A stretch of DNA of 64,000 bases from Streptomyces spiralis (GTDB lineage: Bacteria > Actinomycetota > Actinomycetes > Streptomycetales > Streptomycetaceae), in contig NZ_BNBC01000016.1 of NCBI RefSeq assembly GCF_014654675.1, positions 62,001-126,000 of the forward strand, in the 5' to 3' direction. This document shows positions 16,615-24,883 of the stretch, piece after piece; position 1 is the stretch's first letter; each line of letters opens with the position of its first letter. The notes below the pieces were generated by a model. It ran no database searches and was not told the origin of the DNA. It saw only the letters and a program-made list of their open reading frames with translations. The translations under genes were made by a program, and so were the position numbers.

Positions 16615-17910
16615 CTAGGCGCCCGTGCCCTTCGTCGACAGGGCCTCCACCAGGACGGGCGTGACCTGTTCGATCTGCCACGGGCGCGCGCCGTGGCCGG
16701 CCAGTGCGGCGGCCACCGAGTCGGCGTCGGCGTCCTTCGGCGGCTCCCAGCACAGCCGCCGTACCGTGTCCGGCGCGACAAGGTTCTCCTGCGGCATGTT
16801 CAGCCGCTCGGCCAGCGCGGAGACGGCCGCGCGGGCCGCCGAGAGGCGGGCCGCGGCGGCCGGGTCCTTGTCGGCCCACGCGCGCGGCGGCGGGGGACCG
16901 GTGACCGGCTGGCCGGGCTGGGGCAGCTGGGACTCGGAGAGGGACTTGGCCCGCTCCACCGCGGTCTGCCACTGCTCCAGCTGGCGGCGGCCCATCCGGT
17001 GCCCGAAGCCGTTCAGGGCGGCGAGGGCGTGCACATTGGACGGCACGGCGAGCGCGGCCTCCACGATGGCCGCGTCCGACAGCACCTTGCCCGGCGAGAC
17101 GTCCCGTCGCCGGGCAACCCGGTCCCGGGTCTCCCACAGTTCCCGTACGACGGCCAGCTGCCGCCTGCGCCGGACCCGGTGCATCCCGGACGTGCGCCGC
17201 CAGGGGTCCTTGCGGGGCTCGGCGGGCGGCGCCGAGGCGATGGCGTCGAACTCCTGCAGGGCCCACTCCAGCTTGCCCTGCCGGTCCAGCTCCTTCTCCA
17301 GCGCGTCGCGCAGGTCGACGAGCAGTTCCACGTCCAGGGCCGCGTAGCGCAGCCACGGCTCGGGCAGCGGACGGGTGGACCAGTCGACGGCGGAGTGGCC
17401 CTTCTCCAGGACGAAGCCGAGCACGTTCTCCACCATGGCGCCGAGCCCGACCCGGGGGAACCCGGCGAGCCGGCCGGCCAGCTCCGTGTCGAACAGGTGG
17501 CTGGGAACCATGCCTATCTCGCGCAGGCACGGCAGGTCCTGGGTGGCGGCGTGCAGCACCCACTCGACGCCGGACAGCGCCTCGCCCAGGCCCGACAGGT
17601 CGGGGCAGGCGACGGGGTCGATGAGCGCGGTGCCGGCGCCCTCGCGGCGCAGCTGCACCAGATAGGCGCGCTGGCCGTAGCGGTAGCCGGACGCCCGCTC
17701 GGCGTCGACGGCGACGGGGCCGGAGCCGGCGGCGAACGCGCCGATCACCTCGGCCAGCGCCGCGGCGTCGGCGATCACGGGCGGAATGCCCTCGCGGGGC
17801 TCCAGCAATGGGATCGGCGCCCCCGTGTCAGAAGAGCCGCCGTCGTCCGGAGGGGCGCCTCCGGTGGTTCGCAGTGGGCTGTCTGCTGCGGTTTCTCGGG
17901 CGTCGGTCAC
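16615..17910 (-). CDS. rnd: Ribonuclease D-like 3'-5' exonuclease with HRDC domain
   Basis: A DEDD-type exoribonuclease involved in tRNA and stable-RNA 3' processing. The product has 431 residues. After a low-complexity start, the exonuclease domain runs from about 45 to 220 with Exo I (GPVAVDAERASGYRYG), Exo II (LHAATQDLPCLREIG) and Exo III (YAALDVELLVDLRDAL). An HRDC domain follows (about 235-310, VVRELWETRDRVARRRDVSPGKVL). Exo I reads DAER, where the family consensus is DxE, so the catalytic acids are kept. The start is GTG 17910 without a strong ribosome-binding site. Confidence 0.88.
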   Translation of the reverse strand: MTDARETAADSPLRTTGGAPPDDGGSSDTGAPIPLLEPREGIPPVIADAAALAEVIGAFAAGSGPVAVDAERASGYRYGQRAYLVQLRREGAGTALIDPVACPDLSGLGEALSGVEWVLHAATQDLPCLREIGMVPSHLFDTELAGRLAGFPRVGLGAMVENVLGFVLEKGHSAVDWSTRPLPEPWLRYAALDVELLVDLRDALEKELDRQGKLEWALQEFDAIASAPPAEPRKDPWRRTSGMHRVRRRRQLAVVRELWETRDRVARRRDVSPGKVLSDAAIVEAALAVPSNVHALAALNGFGHRMGRRQLEQWQTAVERAKSLSESQLPQPGQPVTGPPPPRAWADKDPAAAARLSAARAAVSALAERLNMPQENLVAPDTVRRLCWEPPKDADADSVAAALAGHGARPWQIEQVTPVLVEALSTKGTGA

Positions 17911-17935
17911 CTGTCAAGGGTATCCGTGGATGGAC

Positions 17936-17971
17936 GGCGCCCGCCGACGGAACGTTCCGTCGGCGGGCGCC
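17936..17971 (-). terminator. Perfect 36-base palindrome upstream of rnd
   Basis: GGCGCCCGCCGACGGAAC (17936-17953) is followed directly by its exact reverse complement (17954-17971). It ends 26 bases from the rnd start and lies about 325 bases downstream of the response-regulator stop, so it may be a terminator for read-through from that gene or a dyad operator for rnd. Confidence 0.55.
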
Positions 17972-18149
17972 GGGGGTCGTAAACCGGTCAGGTCGGTGAC
18001 ACGTCCGGTTCACGGCCGGTACGGGGGGAAGGGGCCAGCGCTTCACCGGGGCGGGGCGCGGCGGGGTGGAGGAACCGGAGTGAGAAAAGGGGTGAACAGG
18101 GCGGCGGACGGGTGACGGTGAGGGGCGGACGGGGGATGGGGGGCGGGTC

Positions 18150-18183
18150 GGGGTGGGGGGAGGGGCGGGGTGGGGGGAGGGGC
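18150..18183. repeat. 17-bp G-rich exact tandem duplication
   Basis: The unit GGGGTGGGGGGAGGGGC occurs twice without a mismatch (18150-18166 and 18167-18183). Six G-runs of four or more on the plus strand give strong G-quadruplex potential. Confidence 0.9.
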
Positions 18184-18295
18184 GGCGAGCGGGGGCGGCT
18201 GTTGAAGAGGAGCCGGGCGGGGGGTCGGTCGAGGGCCGGTCCGAGGGCCGGTGGGCGCGGGGGCCCGGGCGAGCGGCCCGGGTGTCAGCCGGGGG

Positions 18296-18952
18296 TCAGT
18301 GGATGATTCCGGTCCGCAGGGCGACGGCGACCATGCCGGCGCGGTCGCCGGTGCCGAGCTTGCGGGCGATGCGGGCGAGGTGGCTCTTGACGGTCAGCGC
18401 GGACAGGCCCATCGAGACGCCGATCGCCTTGTTGGACTGACCCTCGGCGACCAGCCGCAGCACCTCGACCTCGCGCCCCGACAGCTCTCGGTAGCCACCC
18501 GGGTGGCTCGGGGCACCCGGGGGACGGCGGTGCAGTCGGGCGGCGCCGATGGGGGCAGCGCCCGGTCGGGTGGGGAGCCCGACGTTGGTGCGGGTGCCGG
18601 TGACGACGTAGCCCTTCACTCCGCCCGCGAGGGCGTTGCGGACGGCGCCGATGTCGTCGGCGGCGGACAGGGCCAGGCCGTTGGGCCAGCCGGCGGCACG
18701 GGTCTCGGACAGCAGGGTGAGTCCGGACCCGTCGGGCAGGTGGACGTCGGCGACGCAGATGTCACGCGGGTTGCCGATGCGGGGACGGGCCTCCGCGACG
18801 GACGACGCCTCGATGACGTCACGGACTCCGAGCGCCCACAGATGACGGGTGACGGTGGAACGGACGCGCGGGTCCGCCACGACGACCATGGCGGTCGGCT
18901 TGTTCGGGCGGTAGGCGACCAGGCTTGAGGGCTGCTCGAGGAGAACGGACAC
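18296..18952 (-). CDS. LuxR-family response regulator
   Basis: DNA-binding regulator of 218 residues: a receiver-like domain (about 20-125) and a C-terminal LuxR/NarL helix-turn-helix (about 155-215, LSGREVEVLRLVAEGQSNKAIG...LTVKSHLARI). The receiver keeps the phospho-acceptor position (ADVHLPDGSG) and the Lys in GGVKGYV, but the usual paired N-terminal acidic residues are replaced (VVVADPRVRS), so phosphorylation may be atypical. No histidine kinase gene is adjacent. GTG 18952 is the start. The position between rnd and the DUF3000/hemE pair is, from memory, conserved in streptomycetes. Confidence 0.85.
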   Translation of the reverse strand: MSVLLEQPSSLVAYRPNKPTAMVVVADPRVRSTVTRHLWALGVRDVIEASSVAEARPRIGNPRDICVADVHLPDGSGLTLLSETRAAGWPNGLALSAADDIGAVRNALAGGVKGYVVTGTRTNVGLPTRPGAAPIGAARLHRRPPGAPSHPGGYRELSGREVEVLRLVAEGQSNKAIGVSMGLSALTVKSHLARIARKLGTGDRAGMVAVALRTGIIH

Positions 18953-19292
18953 CAGGCCTCCTGGGGGGTGGGGGGGGACGGGGCCGGCTTGTGGGGAGGA
19001 AGCCGGGACAACCGTGCTTGCAAGGTCACAGTCGTCTTCGGCAGCAAACCTGTTGTCCTTTAGAGAATGATCACGATCTGGTGAGTACCAATGCGTGCAA
19101 TTCGGACACGTTGTCGATCAACCGAAGGCCGAATCGGTTCACTCGGGGCCGTTCGGGGTCGTTCGGGTGCGATACGTGCCCGAAAGTGGTCGTATCGACA
19201 AAGACACGGCAAGGGGCCGGTAAGACGCGGCGACGGCGACGCGGAAGTGTGGCGGTGCGGGGGTGGGATGCGGGGTGCGGGGGCGTTCGGCT
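18953..19292. promoter_or_regulatory. 340-base gap holding the response-regulator promoter
   Basis: No gene seen. The stretch 19020-19110 is AT-richer (around AACCTGTTGTCCTTTAGAG) and probably contains the promoter for the minus-strand response regulator; no specific -10/-35 pair is certain. The distal part (19110-19290) has repeated GTTCGGG motifs (near 19140-19165) of unknown meaning. Confidence 0.4.
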
Positions 19293-19967
19293 TCAGCGTG
19301 ACTGCGGGTCGCGTCTCTGCGGCAGCGTCACCACGGACGCGTCACCCGGCCCGGCCGGCGGCAGGCCCGCGACCTGGGCCAGTAGATCGCACCAGGAGCC
19401 CAGGTGAGCCCCGGTGTCGGGAGCCCCGCCCAGGCCCTCGCGCGGCGTCCAGGAGGCGCGGATCTCGATCTGCGAGGCGGCCGGGCGCGTCGACAGTCCG
19501 CCGAAGTAGTGCGAGCTCGCCCGCGTCACGGTGCCGCTGGGCTCGCCGTACGACAGACCGCGCGCCTGCAGCGCCCCGGTCAGCCAGGACCAGCACACCT
19601 CCGGCAGGAGCGGATCGGCTGCCATCTCCGGCTCCAGTTCGGCGCGCACCAGGGTCACCAGCCGGAAGGTTCCGCGCCAGGCGTCGTGCCCGGCGGGGTC
19701 GTGCAGCAGCACCAGACGGCCGTCGGCGAGGTCCTGCTCGCCGTCGACGACCGTGGCCTCCAGCGCGTACGCGAAAGGTGCCAGGCGCTGGGGCGGCGGG
19801 ACCTGCTCGATCTCCACCTGCGGCCGCACCCGCGCGGCCTTCAGCGCGTCGACGGCGGCCCGGAAGGGCAGCGGAGCCTGATCCCTCCTGCTCTCACGCC
19901 CGTCCCCTTCCTTCTCGTCGTCCATTCCGCCAGCGCCGTCCGACAGTCGTCCCTGAGCCGCAGCCAT
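19293..19967 (-). CDS. DUF3000 family protein
   Basis: A 224-residue actinobacterial protein of unknown function, recognised by its place beside hemE and the blocks PLPFRAAVDALKAARVRPQVEIEQVPPPQRLAPFAYALEA (broken here by domain reading), LVLLHDPAGHDAWRG, PEVCWSWLTGAL and IEIRASWTPREG. It is soluble with no signal peptide. ATG 19967 is used; ATG 19925 (MDDEKEGDGRES) is an equally possible start because the intervening 14 residues are low in complexity. It is divergent from hemE with about 120 bases between starts, so the two share a promoter region. Confidence 0.75.
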   Translation of the reverse strand: MAAAQGRLSDGAGGMDDEKEGDGRESRRDQAPLPFRAAVDALKAARVRPQVEIEQVPPPQRLAPFAYALEATVVDGEQDLADGRLVLLHDPAGHDAWRGTFRLVTLVRAELEPEMAADPLLPEVCWSWLTGALQARGLSYGEPSGTVTRASSHYFGGLSTRPAASQIEIRASWTPREGLGGAPDTGAHLGSWCDLLAQVAGLPPAGPGDASVVTLPQRRDPQSR

Positions 19968-20085
19968 GCCGGGAAGATTAAGGGGAATCGGGCCTTCGTG
20001 CAGGGCAAGACACCCCGCCGCGGGACGCGGCACCGCCCCCGGGCCGCGGCGGTGGCGCTCCCGGGGCCGTGCGAGACTTGCCACC

Positions 20086-21156
20086 GTGAGTGCCAACGAG
20101 ACGCCCGTCCGCCACCAGCCGCCGACCGCCACCTACGACTCCGCCTTCCTCAAGGCGTGCAGGCGTGAACCGGTGCCGCACACCCCCGTGTGGTTCATGC
20201 GGCAGGCCGGGCGCTCCCTGCCCGAGTACCGCAAGGTGCGCGAGGGCATCCCGATGCTCGAGTCCTGCACGCGCCCGGAGCTGGTCACCGAGATCACCCT
20301 CCAGCCGGTCCGCCGGCACGACGTGGACGCGGCGATCTACTACAGCGACATCGTCGTCCCGCTGAAGGCCATCGGCCTCGGCCTCGACATCAAGCCCGGC
20401 GTCGGCCCGGTCGTCGAGGAGCCCATCCGCACCCGCGCCGACCTGGCCCGGCTGCGCGACCTCACGCCCGAGGACGTCCCCTACGTCACCGAGGCGATCG
20501 GCCTGCTCACCAAGGAGCTGGGGCAGACCCCGCTGATCGGTTTCGCGGGCGCGCCTTTCACCCTGGCGAGCTACCTCGTGGAGGGCGGCCCGTCCCGCAC
20601 GTACGAGAACGCCAAGGCGATGATGTACGGCGACCCCGAGCTGTGGGCCGACCTGCTCGACCGCCTCGCCGACATCACCGCCGCCTTCCTGAAGGTGCAG
20701 ATCGAGGCGGGCGCGAGCGCCGTGCAGCTCTTCGACTCCTGGGCCGGAGCCCTCGCCCCCGCCGACTACCGCCGCTCGGTGCTGCCCGCCTCCGCGAAGG
20801 TCTTCCGGGCCGTCGCCGGATACGGCGTCCCGCGCATCCACTTCGGTGTCGGCACCGGAGAGCTGCTCGGTCTGATGGGTGAGGCCGGCGCGGACGTCGT
20901 CGGCGTCGACTGGCGCGTCCCGCTGGACGAGGCCGCCCGCCGCGTCGGCCCCGGCAAGGCGCTCCAGGGCAACCTCGACCCGACCGTGCTGTTCGCTCCG
21001 CGGGAGGCCGTCGAGGCCAAGACCCGTGAGGTGCTGGACGCGGCCGCCGGTCTGGAGGGCCACGTCTTCAACCTCGGCCACGGAGTGATGCCGTCCACCG
21101 ACCCCGACGCGCTCACCCGGCTCGTGGAGTACGTCCACACGCGCACCGCGCGCTGA
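20086..21156 (+). CDS. hemE: Uroporphyrinogen decarboxylase
   Basis: Decarboxylates the four acetate side chains of uroporphyrinogen III to give coproporphyrinogen III in haem synthesis. The product has 356 residues. The N-terminal substrate-binding motif PVWFMRQAGRSLPEYR and the second motif YYSDIVVPLKAIGLGLDI are intact, as are GFAGAPFTLASYLVEGG and the C-terminal FNLGHGVMPSTDPD. GTG 20086 fits the family N-terminus; there is no strong ribosome-binding site, so a leaderless or weakly initiated message is possible. hemG, normally a near neighbour, is about 42 kb away because of the intervening cluster. Confidence 0.96.
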   Translation: MSANETPVRHQPPTATYDSAFLKACRREPVPHTPVWFMRQAGRSLPEYRKVREGIPMLESCTRPELVTEITLQPVRRHDVDAAIYYSDIVVPLKAIGLGLDIKPGVGPVVEEPIRTRADLARLRDLTPEDVPYVTEAIGLLTKELGQTPLIGFAGAPFTLASYLVEGGPSRTYENAKAMMYGDPELWADLLDRLADITAAFLKVQIEAGASAVQLFDSWAGALAPADYRRSVLPASAKVFRAVAGYGVPRIHFGVGTGELLGLMGEAGADVVGVDWRVPLDEAARRVGPGKALQGNLDPTVLFAPREAVEAKTREVLDAAAGLEGHVFNLGHGVMPSTDPDALTRLVEYVHTRTAR

Positions 21157-21194
21157 GCCCGACGCCGAGCCCGAGCGGTCACCGCGACCGCGAT

Positions 21195-21226
21195 CCGGGC
21201 GGGCGGTCCGCCGTCCGTCCGCCCGG
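21195..21226 (+). terminator. Hairpin terminator after hemE
   Basis: CCGGGCGGGCGG (21195-21206) pairs with CCGTCCGCCCGG (21215-21226) over 12 bp including one G-U pair, 39 bases past the hemE stop. Confidence 0.75.
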
Positions 21227-21243
21227 CGCGCCCACAACGTAGA

Positions 21244-21255
21244 AGGTCTGGACCA
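21244..21255. promoter_or_regulatory. DasR-like (dre / chitinase direct-repeat) 12-mer
   Basis: AGGTCTGGACCA; its reverse complement TGGTCCAGACCT matches the 12-base repeat I remember from Streptomyces chitinase promoters, which is also the core recognised by the GlcNAc-responsive repressor DasR. Here there is a single copy, about 260 bases upstream of asnB. One short match can arise by chance. Confidence 0.4.
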
Positions 21256-21457
21256 ATGCGTCAACGGGTCCGGCCGAAGAACCCCTGCCCACCGTGCCGC
21301 ACCCGGCCGGCTCGCGCCCGGCACCGGCCCGCTGACCGCCGCGCTCCTCCGGGCGCGGTGCCGGGTCCGGTCCGGGCTGTTGGCAAGGCGCGGCCCGGCA
21401 CATGGCCGGAAGCTGTCACAGGACCCCGTGGGACGGCCCGCCGCGCCTACTGTCTGG

Positions 21458-21476
21458 GACGAATCGAGCGTTCGTC
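21458..21476. promoter_or_regulatory. Inverted repeat upstream of asnB-like gene
   Basis: GACGAA-7 bases-TTCGTC, ending 39 bases before the start codon at 21516; candidate operator or 5' hairpin for the first transcription unit of the cluster. Confidence 0.35.
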
Positions 21477-21515
21477 GCGGTCCCTGCCGCTACTAGCCCG
21501 GGGGGTTGGCAACTC

Positions 21516-23363
21516 ATGTGCGGCATAGTCGGTCTGATCTCGTTCACCGACGACCTCACCCGGCGCCCGGAGCTGCTCACGGCGATGCGCGGCGCCCTGG
21601 CCCTGCGCGGACCGGACGCGGTCGGCGAGTGGGTGTCCGCCCGGGCGCTGCTGGTGCCCCGGCGGCTGGCGGTGGTCGACCTGGAAGGCGGCCGGCAGCC
21701 GATGGTCGCCACGGACGCCACGGGCGCGGACACGGTGGTGCTGAGCTACACGGGCGAGGTGTTCAACGCCGACGGGGTCCGCGCCGAACTGCGCCGCCGC
21801 GGCCACGAGTTCCGGGAGCGCAGCGACACCGAGGTGGTGCTGCGCGCCTACGAGGAGTGGGGCCCCTCCTGCGCCGAGCGGCTGCGCGGCATGTTCGCCT
21901 TCGCGGTGTGGGACGTTCGGCGCGAGGAACTGGTGCTGATCCGCGACCGGTTCGGGATCTACCCCCTGTACTACGCCGACACCGCGGCGGGTCTGGCCTT
22001 CGGCTCCGAGCCCAAGGCGCTGTTCACCACCGGTGCGATCGAACCGGTCGTCGACGGGGCCGGGCTGCTGGAGGCGCTGTCCTTCACCCCCACCCCGGGC
22101 CACGTCCCCTTCCGGGGGATGCGTGAGGTGATCCCGGGCGAGGTGGTCCGGTTCGGCCGGGACGGCCTTCGGCGCCACCGCTACTGGAACTTCACCCCCG
22201 CCCGGCACCGGGACGACCTGGCCGCCACCGAGCACCGGGTGCGCGAGCTGCTGGAGGACATCGTCCGGCAGCAGGTGGCCGCCGATGTGCCGATCTCCTC
22301 CATGCTCTCCGGCGGACTGGACTCCAGTGCCGTGTGCGCGCTGGCCGGGAGGGTCCTGGCCGGCAGCGGGCGGGCCGAGCCGCTGAAGACCTTCTCCATG
22401 GAGTTCTCGTACCACCTCGATCACTTCCGCCCGGACGAGGTGCACGACTCCCCGGACAGCCCCTACGTCGCCAAGATGGCCGCCCACCTGGGCACCGAGC
22501 ACCGGGAGTTGCTCATCGACCGGGGGCACCTGTCCGACCGGGACGGGCAGGCGGAGGTGGTGCGGGCGATGGAACGGCCCGTCGCCGGCCTCGACATGTA
22601 CGTGTCGCTGTACCGGCTCTCCCAGGAGGTGCGCCGGTTCTCCACCGTCACCCTGACCGGAGACGGCTCCGACGAGCTGTTCGGCGGCTACATGTGGTTC
22701 CACGACCCGTACTACGTGCGGGCGAAGACCTTCCCCTGGCTGGGTGCCTCGCACCAGATGGAGTTCCTGTCCGGCCTGCTGCGGCGCGACCTCCACCGGC
22801 GCCTGGACTTCCCCGGGCACGAACGCGAGAGCTACCGGGCGGCCCTCGCCGAGGTTCCCCTCACCGGGGACGAGACGCCGCACGAGCGCCGGATGCGAGA
22901 GATCACGTACCTCAACATGACCCGCTACCTGCGCGTCATCCTCGACCGCAAGGACCGGCTCGGCATGGCCGCCTCCGTCGAGGGCCGGGTGCCGTTCTGC
23001 GACCACGTGCTGGCCGAGTACGTCTACAACGTGCCCTGGGAGATGAAGGTCGCCGACGGCCGTGAGAAGAGCCTGCTGCGGGCCGCCGTACGGGACCTGC
23101 TGCCCGAGGACGTGCTCGCCCGCCGCAAGTCGCCCTTCCCCACCGCCCAGGACCCCGCCTACCGCACCGCGCTGCGCGAGCAGCTCCGGGCCGTCGTGGC
23201 CGACCCCGCGAACCCGGTGAACGAACTGCTGGAGCCCGAGCGGGTGAAGTCGGTGCTCGAGGACCCGTCCTACGGGCTGCGCGCGGGCGTCACCCGGATG
23301 AGCATCGAGGCGGCCGTCCAGCTCCACCACTGGCTGGCCTCCGGCGTCACGGTGAGCCTGTGA
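21516..23363 (+). CDS. asnB: Asparagine synthase-type glutamine amidotransferase
   Basis: Glutamine-hydrolysing asparagine synthetase family, 615 residues. The N-terminal class II glutaminase starts at MCGIVGLISF, so Cys2 becomes the nucleophile after Met removal; this fixes the start at ATG 21516 rather than the upstream in-frame ATG. The synthetase domain has the ATP PP-loop SMLSGGLDSSAVCALAG and TLTGDGSDELFGGYMWFHD. In gene clusters such enzymes amidate a carboxylate of a peptide or aromatic intermediate, or act as amide ligases. It is the first gene of a three-gene operon; its stop overlaps the next start. Confidence 0.93.
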   Translation: MCGIVGLISFTDDLTRRPELLTAMRGALALRGPDAVGEWVSARALLVPRRLAVVDLEGGRQPMVATDATGADTVVLSYTGEVFNADGVRAELRRRGHEFRERSDTEVVLRAYEEWGPSCAERLRGMFAFAVWDVRREELVLIRDRFGIYPLYYADTAAGLAFGSEPKALFTTGAIEPVVDGAGLLEALSFTPTPGHVPFRGMREVIPGEVVRFGRDGLRRHRYWNFTPARHRDDLAATEHRVRELLEDIVRQQVAADVPISSMLSGGLDSSAVCALAGRVLAGSGRAEPLKTFSMEFSYHLDHFRPDEVHDSPDSPYVAKMAAHLGTEHRELLIDRGHLSDRDGQAEVVRAMERPVAGLDMYVSLYRLSQEVRRFSTVTLTGDGSDELFGGYMWFHDPYYVRAKTFPWLGASHQMEFLSGLLRRDLHRRLDFPGHERESYRAALAEVPLTGDETPHERRMREITYLNMTRYLRVILDRKDRLGMAASVEGRVPFCDHVLAEYVYNVPWEMKVADGREKSLLRAAVRDLLPEDVLARRKSPFPTAQDPAYRTALREQLRAVVADPANPVNELLEPERVKSVLEDPSYGLRAGVTRMSIEAAVQLHHWLASGVTVSL

Positions 23364-24883
23364 TGCCCACGGATACCGGTCCGGACCTGGTGGAGACCCT
23401 GGTGCGCGCCTGCGCCCGCCACTCCCACCGGACCGCCGTCGTCCACGACGGCCTGCGGTACCGCTACGCGGACCTGGACCGGCTGTCGGGCCGCATCGCG
23501 GCGGGGCTCGTGGAACACGGGGCCGGGCCCGGTGAGACGGTGGGCCTGCTGGCCGGCCGTGGCTGGTGGCGCTGTGCCGCGGTGCTCGGCATCTGGCGGG
23601 CCGGCGCCGCGGTGAATCCACTGGACCCTGCACTGCCCGTGGAGCGGCTGAACCGGATCGTCCGGGCCTCCGCGACCCGGCTCGTCCTGCGGGACCCCGC
23701 CGTCCCCGAGCCGCCGGTCGAAGCGGAGCAGGTGCCGGTTCCCGAGGTCCTCGGCTCGGGACCCGCCGTCGCGCGCACCGGTCCGCTGGCCTATGTGGTC
23801 GCCACCTCGGGCTCGACCGGCACTCCCAAGTGCGTCGCGGTGCCGCCTGCGGTCCTCGCGGACCTGGCCGCCTGGCACCACGGCCGCTGGGCGTTTCCCG
23901 GACCTCCGACGACCACCCATGCCGCCTCGGTCGGCTTCGACGTGGGCTTCCAGGAACTGGTCACCACCTGGACGGCGGGCGCCGAGCTGGTGGTGCTGGA
24001 CGACGAACAGCGGCGCGACCCCTTCCTGCTGGCGGGCTGCCTGGACGAGCACCGGATCGCGCGCACCTTCCTGCCCGTCACCGCGCTGCACGCGCTGGCG
24101 GTCGCGCTTCCGGTCACCGGCCGCCGGCCCGGAGCGCTGCGGGAGGTGGTGACGGCCGGTGAACGGCTGGTGGTGAACGAGGAGGTACGGGCGATGTTCG
24201 CGGGCCTGGACGCCACCCTGGTCAACCAGTACGGCCCCAGCGAGACCCACGTCGTGACGGAGTACCGGCTGCCCGCCGGGGACCCCGGCCGCTGGCCGGT
24301 GCACCCGGCCCTCGGCGGTGCGGTGGCCTCGGCGGAGCTGCTGCGGGTGGCGGACGACGGACGGCTGCGCCCCTTCGCGGAGGGCGAGGAGGCCGAACTG
24401 GTGGTCGCCGGACGCCCTCTGGCCCTCGGCTATCTCGGCGACGACGAGCTCACCCGTCACCGGTTCCGCGAACTGCCGCACCGGGACGGCGGTACACGTC
24501 GCTGCTACACCACCGGTGACCTCGTCCGCAGGCAGGACGGCCTCCTGCACTACGTCGGCAGGCTGGACGACCAGGTGAAGGTGCGGGGCTTCCGGGTGGA
24601 GCCGGGCGAGGTGGAGGCCGTCCTAGGCCGGGTGCCCGGGGTGCGCCGGGCCGCGGTCGTGGGCGCCGGACGGGCCGGATCGGTCACCCTGCACGGCTAC
24701 GTCGTGCTGTCGCCGGGCGCCGGCGGGCAGATCGACGCGGCGAGGCTGCGGGACGCCTGCGCCGCCGAACTCCCCGACTACATGGTGCCCGTCCGGTTCT
24801 GGCACGTCCCGGAACTTCCCCTGACCGCGAGCGGAAAGGTCGCCCGACGTGAACTCGCCGGCAGCGGAACCCTCCTCGGCTGA
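23363..24883 (+). CDS. Stand-alone NRPS adenylation enzyme, proline-like code
   Basis: Activates an amino acid as its adenylate and loads a carrier protein. The 506-residue product has the core motifs: A3 TSGSTGTPK, A5 NQYGPSET, A7 YTTGD, A8 GRLDDQVKVRGFRVE and the A10 lysine in LTASGKVARRE. Reading the binding-pocket positions by alignment with GrsA in my head gives D-V-Q-F-V-A-Q-V-V-K, close to proline codes such as DVQLIAHVVK, so proline or a related imino acid is my prediction. No C or T domain is fused. ATG 23363 overlaps the asnB stop (TGATG); GTG 23360 is also possible. Confidence 0.88.
   Translation: MPTDTGPDLVETLVRACARHSHRTAVVHDGLRYRYADLDRLSGRIAAGLVEHGAGPGETVGLLAGRGWWRCAAVLGIWRAGAAVNPLDPALPVERLNRIVRASATRLVLRDPAVPEPPVEAEQVPVPEVLGSGPAVARTGPLAYVVATSGSTGTPKCVAVPPAVLADLAAWHHGRWAFPGPPTTTHAASVGFDVGFQELVTTWTAGAELVVLDDEQRRDPFLLAGCLDEHRIARTFLPVTALHALAVALPVTGRRPGALREVVTAGERLVVNEEVRAMFAGLDATLVNQYGPSETHVVTEYRLPAGDPGRWPVHPALGGAVASAELLRVADDGRLRPFAEGEEAELVVAGRPLALGYLGDDELTRHRFRELPHRDGGTRRCYTTGDLVRRQDGLLHYVGRLDDQVKVRGFRVEPGEVEAVLGRVPGVRRAAVVGAGRAGSVTLHGYVVLSPGAGGQIDAARLRDACAAELPDYMVPVRFWHVPELPLTASGKVARRELAGSGTLLG

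Larger units (their letters stand above)
17911..18295. other. 385-base gap: perfect palindrome and G-rich tandem repeat
   Basis: No gene seen. Two structures stand out: a perfect 36-base palindrome at 17936-17971 and a highly G-rich plus strand at 18010-18260 containing an exact 17-base tandem duplication at 18150-18183. The ORFs predicted across it are Gly/Arg low-complexity shadows. Confidence 0.6.
21157..21515. promoter_or_regulatory. 359-base gap between hemE and the gene cluster
   Basis: No gene seen. It contains a terminator hairpin after hemE (21195-21226), a DasR/chitin-repeat-like 12-mer (21244-21255) and an inverted repeat (21458-21476) 39 bases before the asnB start. This is the left boundary of the inserted cluster. 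Confidence 0.6.
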
